A stretch of DNA of 64,000 nucleotides. It comes from Ciceribacter sichuanensis (GTDB lineage: Bacteria; Pseudomonadota; Alphaproteobacteria; Rhizobiales; Rhizobiaceae). The position numbers were made by a program, and so were the translations under genes. A model generated the notes under the pieces. That model worked only from the letters and a program-made list of their open reading frames with translations, was not told where the DNA came from and did no database searches. The DNA lies in contig NZ_JAMXLX010000002.1 in assembly GCF_024055605.1 (NCBI RefSeq), positions 248,001 through 312,000 on the forward strand, read 5' to 3'. The stretch's first letter is position 1. Each line of letters opens with the position of its first letter. Positions 1-10,684 of the stretch are shown in pieces.

Positions 1-276
1 ATAGCCGTATTCGAAGTTCTGCAGGGCGGTCATGTTGTCGACCTCCTCCAGACAGAGGATATCGGCATCAGCATCGGCGATCGCCAGCGCCGAAAGCTGG
101 CGGGTATCGTCGGTCGATGCCACCACCCGCGCCGCCTCGAGCCGCTGGTAATCCTGCTCGTTTCGCATATCGAACAACTGTAAGACGCGATCCTGTCGCA
201 ACTGGTTGCGAAAACCGGTGAAATCAAAACGGGTTATCAGGTTCTCGATATTGAACGTGCCCAGTCTCAGCGCCAT
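1..276 (-). CDS. Endonuclease/exonuclease/phosphatase family protein (3' end missing)
   Basis: The frame is open from an ATG at 276 down to base 1, so the C-terminal part lies outside the window. The first 92 residues include the opening T-F-N-I-E-N-L strand and, near residues 80-84, a C-L-E-E-V-D stretch. These match the metal-binding Asn and Glu of the DNase I-like (EEP) fold. No signal peptide is visible. Members of this superfamily cleave phosphodiesters in nucleic acids, inositol phosphates or lipids, and the visible part does not show which. It reads in the same direction as the ABC operon upstream of it but is separated by about 150 bp. Confidence 0.75.
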   Translation of the reverse strand, partial: MALRLGTFNIENLITRFDFTGFRNQLRQDRVLQLFDMRNEQDYQRLEAARVVASTDDTRQLSALAIADADADILCLEEVDNMTALQNFEYGY

Positions 277-423
277 GCAAATCATCCATTGAAAATATCA
301 CGTAAGCGATCGACACGCCCACGCCGATGAAGATAGACACTAATGATCGCGCCGTCATGAACGCAGCGAAACGAAATTGTCCGGCGAACCCATGCCGAAA
401 CCGCCGCCGCAGTGGCAGCTACC

Positions 424-1452
424 TCAAAGTCGCCACCCCTTGCCAATCACGACCCGCACCCGATCGCCCGGCGTGACCAGGTGTCCGCTATAGGCACGAA
501 GAACCTGCCCGTCCTCGATCCGCAGGCGCAAGGCATAACGTTCGCCCTCGTAAAGCACGGTCTCGATTGTGGCGGCAAGCCCTTCCGGGCCCAGGATAAC
601 ATCTTGCGGCCTGACCAGCACATCGACCGTCGCTCCGCCGGTGCCGCCCTGTGCCATGAGCGGGGCAAGCTGCTGCCAATCCAGCTCACGGCTTGTGCCG
701 TCGCCTGCGGGGACATTGATGATGGCCCCCTGCCCGATCAGCGAACCCACCAGCCGCCCCTCGGGACGCGCGTAGATCTCGGCCGGCGGAGCCACTTGCA
801 GCAACCTGCCTTCGGACATGACCGCGACATCGGTGGCCAGCGCCATCGCCTCGGCCTGATCGTGCGTGACATAGACCATGGTCGCACCGGAACGCGCATG
901 AAATTCGCGGAAGGTTTCCTCCATCTCCTGACGCAGATGCCGGTCGAGATTGGCGAGCGGTTCGTCGAGCAGCACCACATCCGGGTCCGTCACCAGACTG
1001 CGCGCCAGCGCCACCCGCTGGCGTTGCCCGCCGGAGAGATCGGCCGGGCGGCGCTCCGCATATTGCTCCAACCGGACCGCCTTCAACGCCTCACCGACCT
1101 TCTCGCGGTAGCGCTTGCCGGAAATGCCACGCACCTTCAGCGGATAGCCGACATTGGCCGCGACCGTCATATGCGGCCAGAGAGCGTAAGACTGGAACAC
1201 CATCGCCATGTTGCGCCGTTCCGGCGGTACTGCCCCGGAAGCATCGGATAGCACCCGGTCGCCGAGAAGGATGGAACCGTCGCTCGGCGTTTCGAAGCCG
1301 GCAATCATCCTCAGCACGGTCGTCTTGCCGCAACCGGATGGCCCGAGCAGCGCCAGGAAACCACCGTCGCGGATCTCCAGCGATACGTCGTTCACGGCGG
1401 GCTTGCCGGTTCCGTAATCCTTGCAAAGCTTGTGCAGTGTCAGTTTCGCCAA
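424..1452 (-). CDS. ABC transporter ATP-binding protein (FbpC/PotA-like)
   Basis: A 342-residue nucleotide-binding subunit that powers import through the permease encoded just upstream. All ABC motifs are present in order: Walker A GPSGCGKTT near residue 37, a Q-loop FQSYALWPH near 87, signature LSGGQRQR near 140, Walker B VVLLDEPLANLD, and a switch His in VTHDQAEA. The last ~100 residues form a TOBE-like regulatory domain (VLVRPQDVILG). Its start overlaps the end of the permease gene by 13 bp, which suggests translational coupling. It is the third gene of a binding protein-permease-ATPase operon. The family imports ferric iron, spermidine/putrescine, phosphonates or sugar phosphates; the substrate cannot be read from this subunit. 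Confidence 0.9.
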   Translation of the reverse strand: MAKLTLHKLCKDYGTGKPAVNDVSLEIRDGGFLALLGPSGCGKTTVLRMIAGFETPSDGSILLGDRVLSDASGAVPPERRNMAMVFQSYALWPHMTVAANVGYPLKVRGISGKRYREKVGEALKAVRLEQYAERRPADLSGGQRQRVALARSLVTDPDVVLLDEPLANLDRHLRQEMEETFREFHARSGATMVYVTHDQAEAMALATDVAVMSEGRLLQVAPPAEIYARPEGRLVGSLIGQGAIINVPAGDGTSRELDWQQLAPLMAQGGTGGATVDVLVRPQDVILGPEGLAATIETVLYEGERYALRLRIEDGQVLRAYSGHLVTPGDRVRVVIGKGWRL

Positions 1453-3134
1453 GGAACGACTCCTTTCGGCAGCCGGGCCGCCATCAGTTCGAGCAGCAGC
1501 ATCAGAACCACGACCATCGCCACCACCAGCACGGAGAGCGCCGATGCCAAGTCATAGGAGCCGCTGTCATCGAGATTGTAGATCGCCACGCCGAGCGTCT
1601 GTGTGCCTGCGGACCAGAGAAGCGCCGAGACCGTGAGTTCGTTGCAGGCGATCAGGAAAACGAGGATGACGGAAGCGCCCGCCGCCGGCGCGATCAGTGG
1701 CACGATGATATCCGCGAGCCGCCGCCAGAAACCGGCTCCCGACAGCCGCGCTGCCTCCTCCAGAGCCGGATCGAGCTGGCGCAGCGCACTCACCACAGGC
1801 TTCAGCCCCACGGCGAAGAAGCTGGAGAAATAGGCCGCGAGAATGATCCAGATCGTGCCGTAGATGGTGACGCCGAGAAGCGGCAGGGGCGCGGCAAAGA
1901 CGAGAATGAAGGCGACAGAGATGACGATGCCCGGCAGCGCATAGGGGATCTCGATCATCGCCGAAAGCGCAGCCGAAAGCCGCTTGCCGCCCCGTGTCAG
2001 CGCATAACCCGTCAGCACCCCGATCACCAGAAGTCCGAAGGCGGTCGCCGAGGCCAGAAAGATGGAGTTGGCGAAGGCGGTGCGCGTCACCTTCTGGCGG
2101 AACAGGATTTCCTCATAGGCTGCAAAGGACGCCGTCTTGAACGACAGAGCCACGCCATAGGCCGGCACCAGCGAAGCGGAGACGAGCGCGATGAACGGTG
2201 CGATCAGGATCGCGAAAAGCAGGAGCCACAAGAGGATTTCGACCGGCAGGCGCAGGGCACCCAGCTGGAAGGTGGCGGATGCGCCCGAAAGCCCGATGAC
2301 GCGATAGTCCCTGCCCCTCAGCGCCCATTCCTGCACCTGCAACCCGACTACCGCCATCACCGCGATCATGCCTGAGAGAATGGCGATGTCACCGAAGGTG
2401 CTGGTGCCGAAACTCGCAAACCTGGCATAGACCAGCGTCGGCAGCGTGTAGATCGAAGCGGGGATACCGAGAATGGCCGGAATGCCGAAATTGCCGACGC
2501 CGGAAACAAACGCCATGGCAGCGCCCGCAATCAGCCCCGGCAGCGACAATGGCAGGATGATGTCCTTCAACACCTGCCACGGCGAAGCCCCGGAGAGCTT
2601 TGCAGCCTCGATACCGTCGCGCGGCAGAGCGAGCAGCCCGGCTCGAAGCGACAGGAAGACGAGCGGTGAATGCTGCACTCCGTAAAGCAGGGCAATACCG
2701 GCAATAGAATAGAGCGGCTGGGGGCTGCCGAGCGGCGGCGCAAGACCAAGCGCCTTCAAGAGCGGGCTGGAAGGTCCCGTCATGCCCACCCAGGAAAGTG
2801 CCGTTACCTGCGGCGGTATCATCGTCGGCAGCATGAAAAGGAAGCTCAGGAGCCATTTGCCGCGAATGTCGGCGAGCGTCAGCGCCAGCGCGAAAAAGCC
2901 GCCGATTGCGACGGCCGCGATCATGCCGAGGACGGACGTCGTCAGCGTATTCCACGCCGCGGTCCAGATCGCCGGATCGGCAAGAAGCTCCAGCGCCTTG
3001 CCGTTGAGGATAGAGGAAATGCCAGCCATCACCAACCTTGCGAGCGGCAGCACGCAAAGGCCGGCGACTACGGCCGTGACAAACGGAAACAGCCAGCGGG
3101 GCTGGCTGTTCGCATTGGCGGGAAGACGCCGCAT
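1440..3134 (-). CDS. ABC transporter permease, fused two-domain FbpB type
   Basis: A 564-residue inner-membrane protein with about twelve hydrophobic segments arranged as two homologous halves, the layout of FbpB/SfuB-type iron or phosphonate permeases. Each half carries an EAA-like cytoplasmic loop: EAAKLSGASPWQV in the first and EAARLSGAGFWRR in the second. These loops dock onto the ATPase. The start codon lies 11 bp after the binding-protein gene and the end overlaps the ATPase gene by 13 bp, so the three genes form one transcription unit. Because both transmembrane domains are on one chain, the transporter is probably one permease chain with two ATPase subunits. Confidence 0.9.
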   Translation of the reverse strand: MRRLPANANSQPRWLFPFVTAVVAGLCVLPLARLVMAGISSILNGKALELLADPAIWTAAWNTLTTSVLGMIAAVAIGGFFALALTLADIRGKWLLSFLFMLPTMIPPQVTALSWVGMTGPSSPLLKALGLAPPLGSPQPLYSIAGIALLYGVQHSPLVFLSLRAGLLALPRDGIEAAKLSGASPWQVLKDIILPLSLPGLIAGAAMAFVSGVGNFGIPAILGIPASIYTLPTLVYARFASFGTSTFGDIAILSGMIAVMAVVGLQVQEWALRGRDYRVIGLSGASATFQLGALRLPVEILLWLLLFAILIAPFIALVSASLVPAYGVALSFKTASFAAYEEILFRQKVTRTAFANSIFLASATAFGLLVIGVLTGYALTRGGKRLSAALSAMIEIPYALPGIVISVAFILVFAAPLPLLGVTIYGTIWIILAAYFSSFFAVGLKPVVSALRQLDPALEEAARLSGAGFWRRLADIIVPLIAPAAGASVILVFLIACNELTVSALLWSAGTQTLGVAIYNLDDSGSYDLASALSVLVVAMVVVLMLLLELMAARLPKGVVPWRN

Positions 3135-3145
3135 GAGCCCTTCGA

Positions 3146-4126
3146 TCAGTTGGTGCCGAAGATGCCGGAGAAGGTCTTCAGGTCTTCGTCGGTTGCCTTG
3201 AGCGCGGCAGCGGCGTCGATCGGGAGAACCTTGATGGTATCGCGGGCCGGGAAACCGGCGGGAACGGCCATGCCGTTGCGAGCCGGGATGTAACCGAGCT
3301 TCAGGAAGCCTTCCTGCCCCTTTTCGGAAAGCACATAGTCGACGAACTTCTTCGCGGCTTCGGCATTCTTGGTGGACGCGAGAATGCCGACCGGCTCGGT
3401 GACGGCGGAGACGCCTTCTTCCGGGAAAACGAACTCGACCGGAGCGCCCTTGGCCTTTTCGCGGATCGGCATGTAGTCGACCACGACGCCGTAAGCCTTC
3501 TCACCCGATGCGACGGACTTCAGCACGGCGCCGTTACCGCCGGAAGCGATGGCGCCGTTTGCCTGAAGTTCCTTGTAGTAATCCCAACCGAGCGACGAAA
3601 CGCCGGCCAGCGTCTGGGCGTGGATGAGTGCGGCACCGGAGGTCAGCGGGCTCGGCATGGTCACGAGGCCCTTGGCTTCCGGCTTGGCAAGATCCTTCCA
3701 GCTCGTCGGCTTCATCGTAGCGGCAGTGTTGTACATGATGCCGGTGGTGATGAGCTTGGTGGAATAGTAGAAGCCGTCGGCGTCATAAAGGGTAGCGTCG
3801 TAGTTGACTGCTTCCGGCGACTTGTAGGCCAGAAGCTGGTCGTTCTGCTTCATGCGCTCGAGCGTGACAGTGTCGGCGATCAGAAGCACGTCGGCAACCG
3901 GGTTGCCCGCTTCGATCTCGGCCATCAGCTTCGCCATGATCTTCGGCGTGCCGTCGCGGACCCAGTCGACCTTCACGTCGGGATTGGCGGCCATGAAGCC
4001 ATCGACCGTCGCCTGCGCATCTTCGTTCGGCTGGCTGGTGTAGAGCACCAGATTGGCGGCATCGGCCGAAACGGTCATGAAACCGAAAGCGGCAAGCGTA
4101 GTGAAGGCGGAAAGCAGAGTTTTCAT
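3146..4126 (-). CDS. ABC transporter periplasmic substrate-binding protein (FbpA-like)
   Basis: First gene of the importer operon; 326 residues with a clear signal peptide cleaved after about residue 23 (SADA-AN). The mature protein begins with LVLYTSQPNEDAQ, the opening strand of extracellular solute-binding family 1, and the rest fits a type II periplasmic-binding fold. In ferric-binding FbpA proteins two adjacent tyrosines in the C-terminal half hold iron; at the corresponding region here I see only one Tyr (VVVDYMPIRE). Ferric iron is therefore not secure, and a phosphonate or sugar-phosphate ligand is equally possible. It ends 11 bp before the permease start. Confidence 0.85.
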   Translation of the reverse strand: MKTLLSAFTTLAAFGFMTVSADAANLVLYTSQPNEDAQATVDGFMAANPDVKVDWVRDGTPKIMAKLMAEIEAGNPVADVLLIADTVTLERMKQNDQLLAYKSPEAVNYDATLYDADGFYYSTKLITTGIMYNTAATMKPTSWKDLAKPEAKGLVTMPSPLTSGAALIHAQTLAGVSSLGWDYYKELQANGAIASGGNGAVLKSVASGEKAYGVVVDYMPIREKAKGAPVEFVFPEEGVSAVTEPVGILASTKNAEAAKKFVDYVLSEKGQEGFLKLGYIPARNGMAVPAGFPARDTIKVLPIDAAAALKATDEDLKTFSGIFGTN

Positions 4127-4416
4127 CGGAACGTCCTCGCAGGTATGAGACGCCGCTCATTAGTGCCGCCGTATAACACCGGCATGACACCGGCCTTTCT
4201 TTCCCGATAAAAACGAGGGCGGTCTTCCAGCCGTCCTCAAACACCTTCGTCCAATCGCCCTAGCACCCGGCATTAAAACTGCTTCAACAATCAGCGAATA
4301 TACCAATTTTTTGAGACTTTTATGGGTTGAATGGCGTTCGATCGGAGTTGGGCGTTGCAGGCCAACCCAAATCCTGCGATGGCGGAAAAATCATCCGACG
4401 GAGAATGGTAAGAGAC
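4127..4416. promoter_or_regulatory. Divergent intergenic region between the ABC operon and the ion channel gene
   Basis: About 290 bp separate the two divergent start codons, so promoters for both genes should lie here. The part near the channel gene (about 4270-4330) is more AT-rich than its surroundings. I could not find a convincing operator, riboswitch or small open reading frame. Confidence 0.4.
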
Positions 4417-6318
4417 ATGAAGACCCGCAGTCACTGGCGCGCGCGGTTGCGCTACGAATTCGACAAGAGCATGGCTGGCGGAGCGATCGCGCTGATCGGC
4501 TGGCTGGCCCTCATTTCGCTGGTCGTCATCATTCTCGCCGGCATATTCCTGGCGATCTCGGGCATCGCGCCGGAAGGCGGCGAACCCGTCGGCTTCCTCG
4601 AAGGCGTATGGGAATCCCTGATGCGCACCATGGACGCCGGCACCATGGGCGGCGACATGGGATGGGGTTTTCGCATGGTGTCGCTCGTCGTCACCGTCAT
4701 CGGCATCTTCGTCTTCTCAGCCTTGATCGGCGTCATCTCTTCCGGCCTTGAGGACAAGCTAAGCGAGCTGCGCAAGGGGCGCTCCCGCGTCCTTGAGACC
4801 GATCACACCATCATCCTCAACTGGTCGCCTTCCATCTTCGACGTCATCAACGAGTTGGTGATAGCCAACCAGAGCCGCAGGAAACCACGCATCGTCATCA
4901 TGGCCGACAAGGACAAGGTGGAGATGGAAGACGAAATCGCCACCAAGGTCGAGGACCTGAAGAACACAAGGATCATCTGCCGCAGCGGCGATCCGACCGA
5001 CCTCTACGATCTCGACATCGTCAACGCCCAGACCTCCCGCTCGATCATCGTCCTGTCGCCGGAAGGCGAGGATGCCGATTCCCGTGTGGTCAAGTCGGTG
5101 CTTGCCCTGGTCAACGATCCCAAACGTCGGATCGAACCCTACAAGATCGCCGCCGAGATCCGCGACGGCCGCAATGCCGAAGTCGCCCGCATCGTCGGCG
5201 GCCACGAACTGCAACTCGTTCTCGCCGACGACCTCATCTCCCGCATCGTCGTCCACACGAGTCGCCAGTCCGGTCTCTCCGCCGTCTATTCCGAACTGCT
5301 CGATTTCGACGGTTGCGAGATCTATACGCTCGAGCAGCCGGAACTGACCGGCAAGCCCTTTGGCGCTGCCGTGATGAGCTACGAAAACTGCTCGTTGATC
5401 GGCATATGCGATGCATCCGGTGCCGTAATTCTCAATCCGCCGCCGGCAAGGGTTTTCGAACAGGGCGACCGCGCGATCATCATTGCCGAGGACGACGCCT
5501 CGATCCGCATATGGAACGGCAATCTGGAGATCGCCAAGGAAACGATCCGCCCAGCGGCCAAGCGCGAACGTCAGCCGGAACGCACGCTGGTCCTCGGCTG
5601 GAACCGTCGCGGTCCGATCATCGCCTCGGAACTCGCCCGCTATGTCGCCCCCGGCTCGCATCTCACGATCGCCGCCAACTCCGCGGCCTTCGACAGGGAC
5701 GTCGGCAATTTGGACATCGATCCTACCGTAATGACGGTCGAATGTCGTGTAGTCGACACCAGCGACCGGACCTCCCTCGACGCCCTGGCTATCCCCACCT
5801 TCGACCACGTACTGGTTCTCGGCTACAGCGACGACCTTTCGGCACAGGGCGCCGATACTCGTACCCTCATTACTCTTCTCCAACTGCGCCGCATTGCCGA
5901 GCGTTCCGGCAAACGCGTCAGCGTCGTCAGCGAGATGATCGACATCCGCAACCGGCAGCTTGCCGAAGTCACCCGCGCCGACGACTTCGTCGTCAGCAAC
6001 AAGCTGGTCAGCCTGATGCTGGCGCAGGCCTCGGAAAACGAGTTCATGGCAGCGATCTTCAACGAACTGCTGGATGAAAAGGGCTCGGAAATCTACATGC
6101 GCCCCGTCACGGATTACGTATCCATCAACCAGCAGGTCAACTTCTTCACCATCAGCCTGGCAGCCCTGCGGCGTGGCGAGATCGCCATCGGCTACCGCCG
6201 GCAGCGCGAGGACGATGCCGACGCCCGCAAGCTCGGCGGTGTCACCGTCAATCCCTTGAAATCCGAGAGGATCACCTACTCGGCCCGAGACATGGTGATC
6301 GTGCTCGCCGCTGATTGA
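4417..6318 (+). CDS. CASTOR/POLLUX-related ion channel with NAD-binding/RCK-type domains
   Basis: A 633-residue membrane protein. Residues ~20-50 and ~84-110 are transmembrane helices flanking a pore-loop-like segment (about 60-83, rich in Gly and Met). The remaining 520 residues are cytoplasmic and contain two nucleotide-binding-like repeats; the second opens with TLVLGWNRRGPIIASELA near 390. This layout matches the CASTOR/POLLUX/DMI1 family, which in legumes forms nuclear-envelope cation channels needed for symbiosis; the bacterial relatives are poorly characterised. The ATG at 4417 was chosen over the in-frame ATG at 4405, which leaves only one base after the GGAG at 4400-4403. Followed at once by a strong terminator. 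Confidence 0.85.
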   Translation: MKTRSHWRARLRYEFDKSMAGGAIALIGWLALISLVVIILAGIFLAISGIAPEGGEPVGFLEGVWESLMRTMDAGTMGGDMGWGFRMVSLVVTVIGIFVFSALIGVISSGLEDKLSELRKGRSRVLETDHTIILNWSPSIFDVINELVIANQSRRKPRIVIMADKDKVEMEDEIATKVEDLKNTRIICRSGDPTDLYDLDIVNAQTSRSIIVLSPEGEDADSRVVKSVLALVNDPKRRIEPYKIAAEIRDGRNAEVARIVGGHELQLVLADDLISRIVVHTSRQSGLSAVYSELLDFDGCEIYTLEQPELTGKPFGAAVMSYENCSLIGICDASGAVILNPPPARVFEQGDRAIIIAEDDASIRIWNGNLEIAKETIRPAAKRERQPERTLVLGWNRRGPIIASELARYVAPGSHLTIAANSAAFDRDVGNLDIDPTVMTVECRVVDTSDRTSLDALAIPTFDHVLVLGYSDDLSAQGADTRTLITLLQLRRIAERSGKRVSVVSEMIDIRNRQLAEVTRADDFVVSNKLVSLMLAQASENEFMAAIFNELLDEKGSEIYMRPVTDYVSINQQVNFFTISLAALRRGEIAIGYRRQREDDADARKLGGVTVNPLKSERITYSARDMVIVLAAD

Positions 6319-6324
6319 TGCAAC

Positions 6325-6353
6325 AAAAAAGCCCGGCTTCCACCGGGCTTTTT
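6325..6353. terminator. Bidirectional rho-independent terminator
   Basis: A-tract, then a stem of AAAAAGCCCGG paired with CCGGGCTTTTT around a short loop, then a T-tract. It lies between two convergent genes (the channel stop at 6318 and the aminotransferase stop at 6375) and can serve both. Confidence 0.9.
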
Positions 6354-6374
6354 CTCTCTGCCATTTGAACGGCC

Positions 6375-7598
6375 TCAGGCCGCCAGCGCCAGCGCGCCGC
6401 TGACCAGACGACCAAGGCGTTTGATGCCTTCGTCGATCATCTCCTCGTTGGCGCAGGAGAACGAAAGCCGCAACGTGTTGGCTCCGGAACGGTCGGCAAA
6501 GAAGGCTTGGCCTGGCACGAAGGCAACCTTTTCCGTCTCGACGGAACGGGCGAGAAGTTCGCCTCCGTCCAGCCCTTCCGGCAGCGTCACCCAGACGAAC
6601 ATGCCGCCTTCCGGCCGCGTCCAGACTGTGCCGGCCGGCATGTACTTCTCCAGAGCCGCCAGCATGGCATTGCGCCTTTCGCTGTAGGCAGCCCTGATCT
6701 TGGCGACCTGCTGGTCGAAATGCCGTGTCGCCACATGGGCGATGGCCATCTGGTTGATGGTAGACGAGTGCAGGTCGGCCGCCTGCTTCATCAGCACGAG
6801 CTTGCGGATAACCGGCATTGCCGCGACCACGAAACCGACCCGTAGGCCCGGCGCCAGCGTCTTGGAAAAGGAGCCGCTATAGATCGTACGGGTATTTTCG
6901 ATCGAGCCCTTTTCCGCGATCTCCAGCGCCAGGATTGGCGGGGTCGCCTCGCCGTCATAGCGCAGCGACTGGTAAGCGGCATCCTCGATGATGGCGATAT
7001 CGAGTTCATCCGCCAGCTTGAGCAGGCGGCGGCGTCCGTCGAGGTTAACGGTCTCGCCTGTGGGATTGGCGAAATCGGCGGAGAGATAGGCGAACTTCAC
7101 TTCGCCGCCGAGGTTTTCCGCAGCCGCCCTGTAACTCTCCGGCGTCCGGTTGCCGAAGGTCAGTTGATCGTAATTCGGCTCATAGGCATTGAAGGCCTGC
7201 AGCGCACCGAGATAGGTCGGCCAGTTCACCAGCGCGGTATCCTTCGGCGACAGGAACAGTTTTCCGAGATAATCGAGGGCCTGCTGCGAACCGGAGGTGA
7301 TGAAGATGTTGTCGACCGTGCAGGCTATCCCGAGCTTTTCCATCTCGCCCTTCAGCCATTCGCGCAGCGGCTTGTAGCCCTCGCTCACAGAATACTGCAG
7401 CGCTGCCGCCGCTTCTGCGCCCGAGAAGATATCGGCATAGGCGGCCTTGAAGGCCTCGTCGGGGAAGAGTGCCGGATCGGGAATCCCACCGGCAAAGGAA
7501 ATGATGTCCGGACGCTCGAGAAGCTTCAGCAATTCTCGGATTTCGGATGCACGCATGCGCGACGACCGCGTCGCGAAGATATGGTCCCAATTCAGCAC
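6375..7598 (-). CDS. PLP-dependent aminotransferase, class I/II (2-aminoadipate/aromatic type)
   Basis: 407 residues of the fold-type I aminotransferase family. The N-terminal IISFAGGIPDPALFP motif, the cofactor region ITSGSQQALDYLGKLF and the catalytic lysine in SGSFSKTLAPGLRVG are all present. The FAGG-P-P opening resembles the LysN/AadR-type subgroup, which transaminates 2-aminoadipate, aromatic or branched-chain amino acids with 2-oxoglutarate. Cytosolic. It is a single-gene unit convergent with the channel gene. The exact substrate cannot be read from the sequence; the nearby ilvC makes branched-chain amino acids a reasonable but unproven guess. Confidence 0.88.
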   Translation of the reverse strand: MLNWDHIFATRSSRMRASEIRELLKLLERPDIISFAGGIPDPALFPDEAFKAAYADIFSGAEAAAALQYSVSEGYKPLREWLKGEMEKLGIACTVDNIFITSGSQQALDYLGKLFLSPKDTALVNWPTYLGALQAFNAYEPNYDQLTFGNRTPESYRAAAENLGGEVKFAYLSADFANPTGETVNLDGRRRLLKLADELDIAIIEDAAYQSLRYDGEATPPILALEIAEKGSIENTRTIYSGSFSKTLAPGLRVGFVVAAMPVIRKLVLMKQAADLHSSTINQMAIAHVATRHFDQQVAKIRAAYSERRNAMLAALEKYMPAGTVWTRPEGGMFVWVTLPEGLDGGELLARSVETEKVAFVPGQAFFADRSGANTLRLSFSCANEEMIDEGIKRLGRLVSGALALAA

Positions 7599-7849
7599 GG
7601 GAGTTTCCTCGAAGTGTTTTTAGAATGCGCTCAGATGACCATGAATGGCTCGATATGTCAATAATACTGACCTATCGTGTTTTGAAACTTTTCCAGACAA
7701 TGGACATGCGTGGCGCAACAATCATTCGCCTGAAGTAATCACGAGGCAAGATTACGTCGATTTCAGTCGTGTACTACGCCTTTTGGCAGCGGATGCGATC
7801 CGGCTGCAAAGGTGCTAGAAAAGCGACGGTGCAACACGGGGGCTAGAAG
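7599..7849. promoter_or_regulatory. Divergent promoter region
   Basis: About 250 bp between two outward-facing genes. It holds a small inverted repeat, GTCA-N7-TGAC, about 30 bp upstream of the aminotransferase start and little else recognisable. No credible small gene. Confidence 0.3.
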
Positions 7850-8599
7850 ATGCAAAAGGGGCTTTCGGTTTTCATCCTGATGGCCGCATCGCTGTTCCCT
7901 GCATCCGCGTTTGCCGGCTGCTTCGACCTCGCCAAGGGACAGCCGTCGAGCCTCAGCGGCGTGCTGACCCACCACATCTTTCCGGGACCGCCCAACTTCG
8001 AGGATGTCCAGAAGGGCGACACGCCGGAACCCGGCTACATCCTGAAGCTGGATGACAACATCTGCCTTACGGGAGACGTCGACTTCGCCGACCCCAAGCT
8101 CCGTTTCGACGAGGTACAGCTTGTCCCGACCGACGAGACCAGCGCGGATATGAGGACACTACGCGACAGCCGCGTGCACGTCATCCTCAAGGACCCGATG
8201 CCCGCCATGACCGGCCATCACCACCGCCCGCTGGTGGCCTGGGTGACGGCCATAGAGCCGCAAGGTGACCCAACGAAAAACTACGGCACAGCGGCAACGA
8301 CAGTCGAAGCCTTCTACAAGGCTCTGGAAACCGGCGATGGGATGCTCGCCGCACGCTTCATCATTCCGGAAAAGACGGAGAAGGGCCTGCTGTCTCCCGG
8401 CTCGCTCTCGCGGTTCTATGGAAATCTCGATGAGCCGTTGGAACTGCATGACGTCCACGCGCTCGCCGACGACAGGTTCCTTGTCCGCTACCGGTTTCGC
8501 GATGGCGAAAGGGTCTGCGACGGCCGCGCCACCGTCACCACTACCCGCCGCGACGGCCGCGCCTTCATCAAATCGATCCGGGCCGATAGTGGCTGCTGA
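7850..8599 (+). CDS. Secreted protein of unknown function, possibly DUF4431-like
   Basis: 249 residues with a signal peptide (cleavage near ASAFA-GC, residues 18-23). The mature N-terminal ~110 residues contain YILKLDDNICLTGD, which resembles the small beta-barrel DUF4431 domain; I am not sure of that match. From about residue 145 a second segment (VEAFYKALETGDGMLAARFIIPEK through a terminal SGC) looks like an NTF2/SnoaL-type cone fold. Three cysteines (near 24, 85 and the C-terminus) could form disulfides in the periplasm. No function can be assigned. It stands alone, facing ilvC, with the ilvC terminator just beyond its stop. Confidence 0.6.
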   Translation: MQKGLSVFILMAASLFPASAFAGCFDLAKGQPSSLSGVLTHHIFPGPPNFEDVQKGDTPEPGYILKLDDNICLTGDVDFADPKLRFDEVQLVPTDETSADMRTLRDSRVHVILKDPMPAMTGHHHRPLVAWVTAIEPQGDPTKNYGTAATTVEAFYKALETGDGMLAARFIIPEKTEKGLLSPGSLSRFYGNLDEPLELHDVHALADDRFLVRYRFRDGERVCDGRATVTTTRRDGRAFIKSIRADSGC

Positions 8600-8606
8600 G
8601 TGGCCA

Positions 8607-8639
8607 AAGAAAAAGGCCGGGGAAGTAACCTCCCCGGCC
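8607..8639 (-). terminator. Rho-independent terminator of ilvC
   Basis: A 9-bp perfect GC-rich stem (GGCCGGGGA with TCCCCGGCC, loop of 7). On the minus strand it is followed by a run of T, so it ends transcripts coming from ilvC about 60 bp after its stop. The plus-strand side lacks a T-run. Confidence 0.85.
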
Positions 8640-8698
8640 CGGATATTCTGGCTTTTCCGATCCGATGACGCACAAGACGCGCGCCAGGATGACGGAGA

Positions 8699-10428
<1,730 letters not shown>

Positions 10429-10443
10429 GATGATGATCCTCAA

Positions 10444-10457
10444 GTACCGTACGGTAC
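10444..10457. promoter_or_regulatory. Probable TetR operator
   Basis: Perfect 14-bp palindrome GTACCGTACGGTAC, embedded in further ACCGTACGGT half-sites, just upstream of the TetR start and within the divergent region. The position fits autorepression. Confidence 0.6.
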
Positions 10458-10684
10458 GGTTCTGTTTATCGGCAAAAAAATCGGCGGTCAAGTCCCTTCA
10501 AAAAGACGGTCGTCCAACGCCGGCATCAGATCCATGAACCGGCTGTGACAAGGGTCGAGAACGAAAGCCGGAAAACCGTCGACGGTGAATGAACTCTGAT
10601 CCCGGCCAGTTTTGGTGTTTGGCCTTGCGGCCCCAGCGCGATAAAGCAGGACGATCAACTCATCCGGCCCGAAGGATCGTCTCC

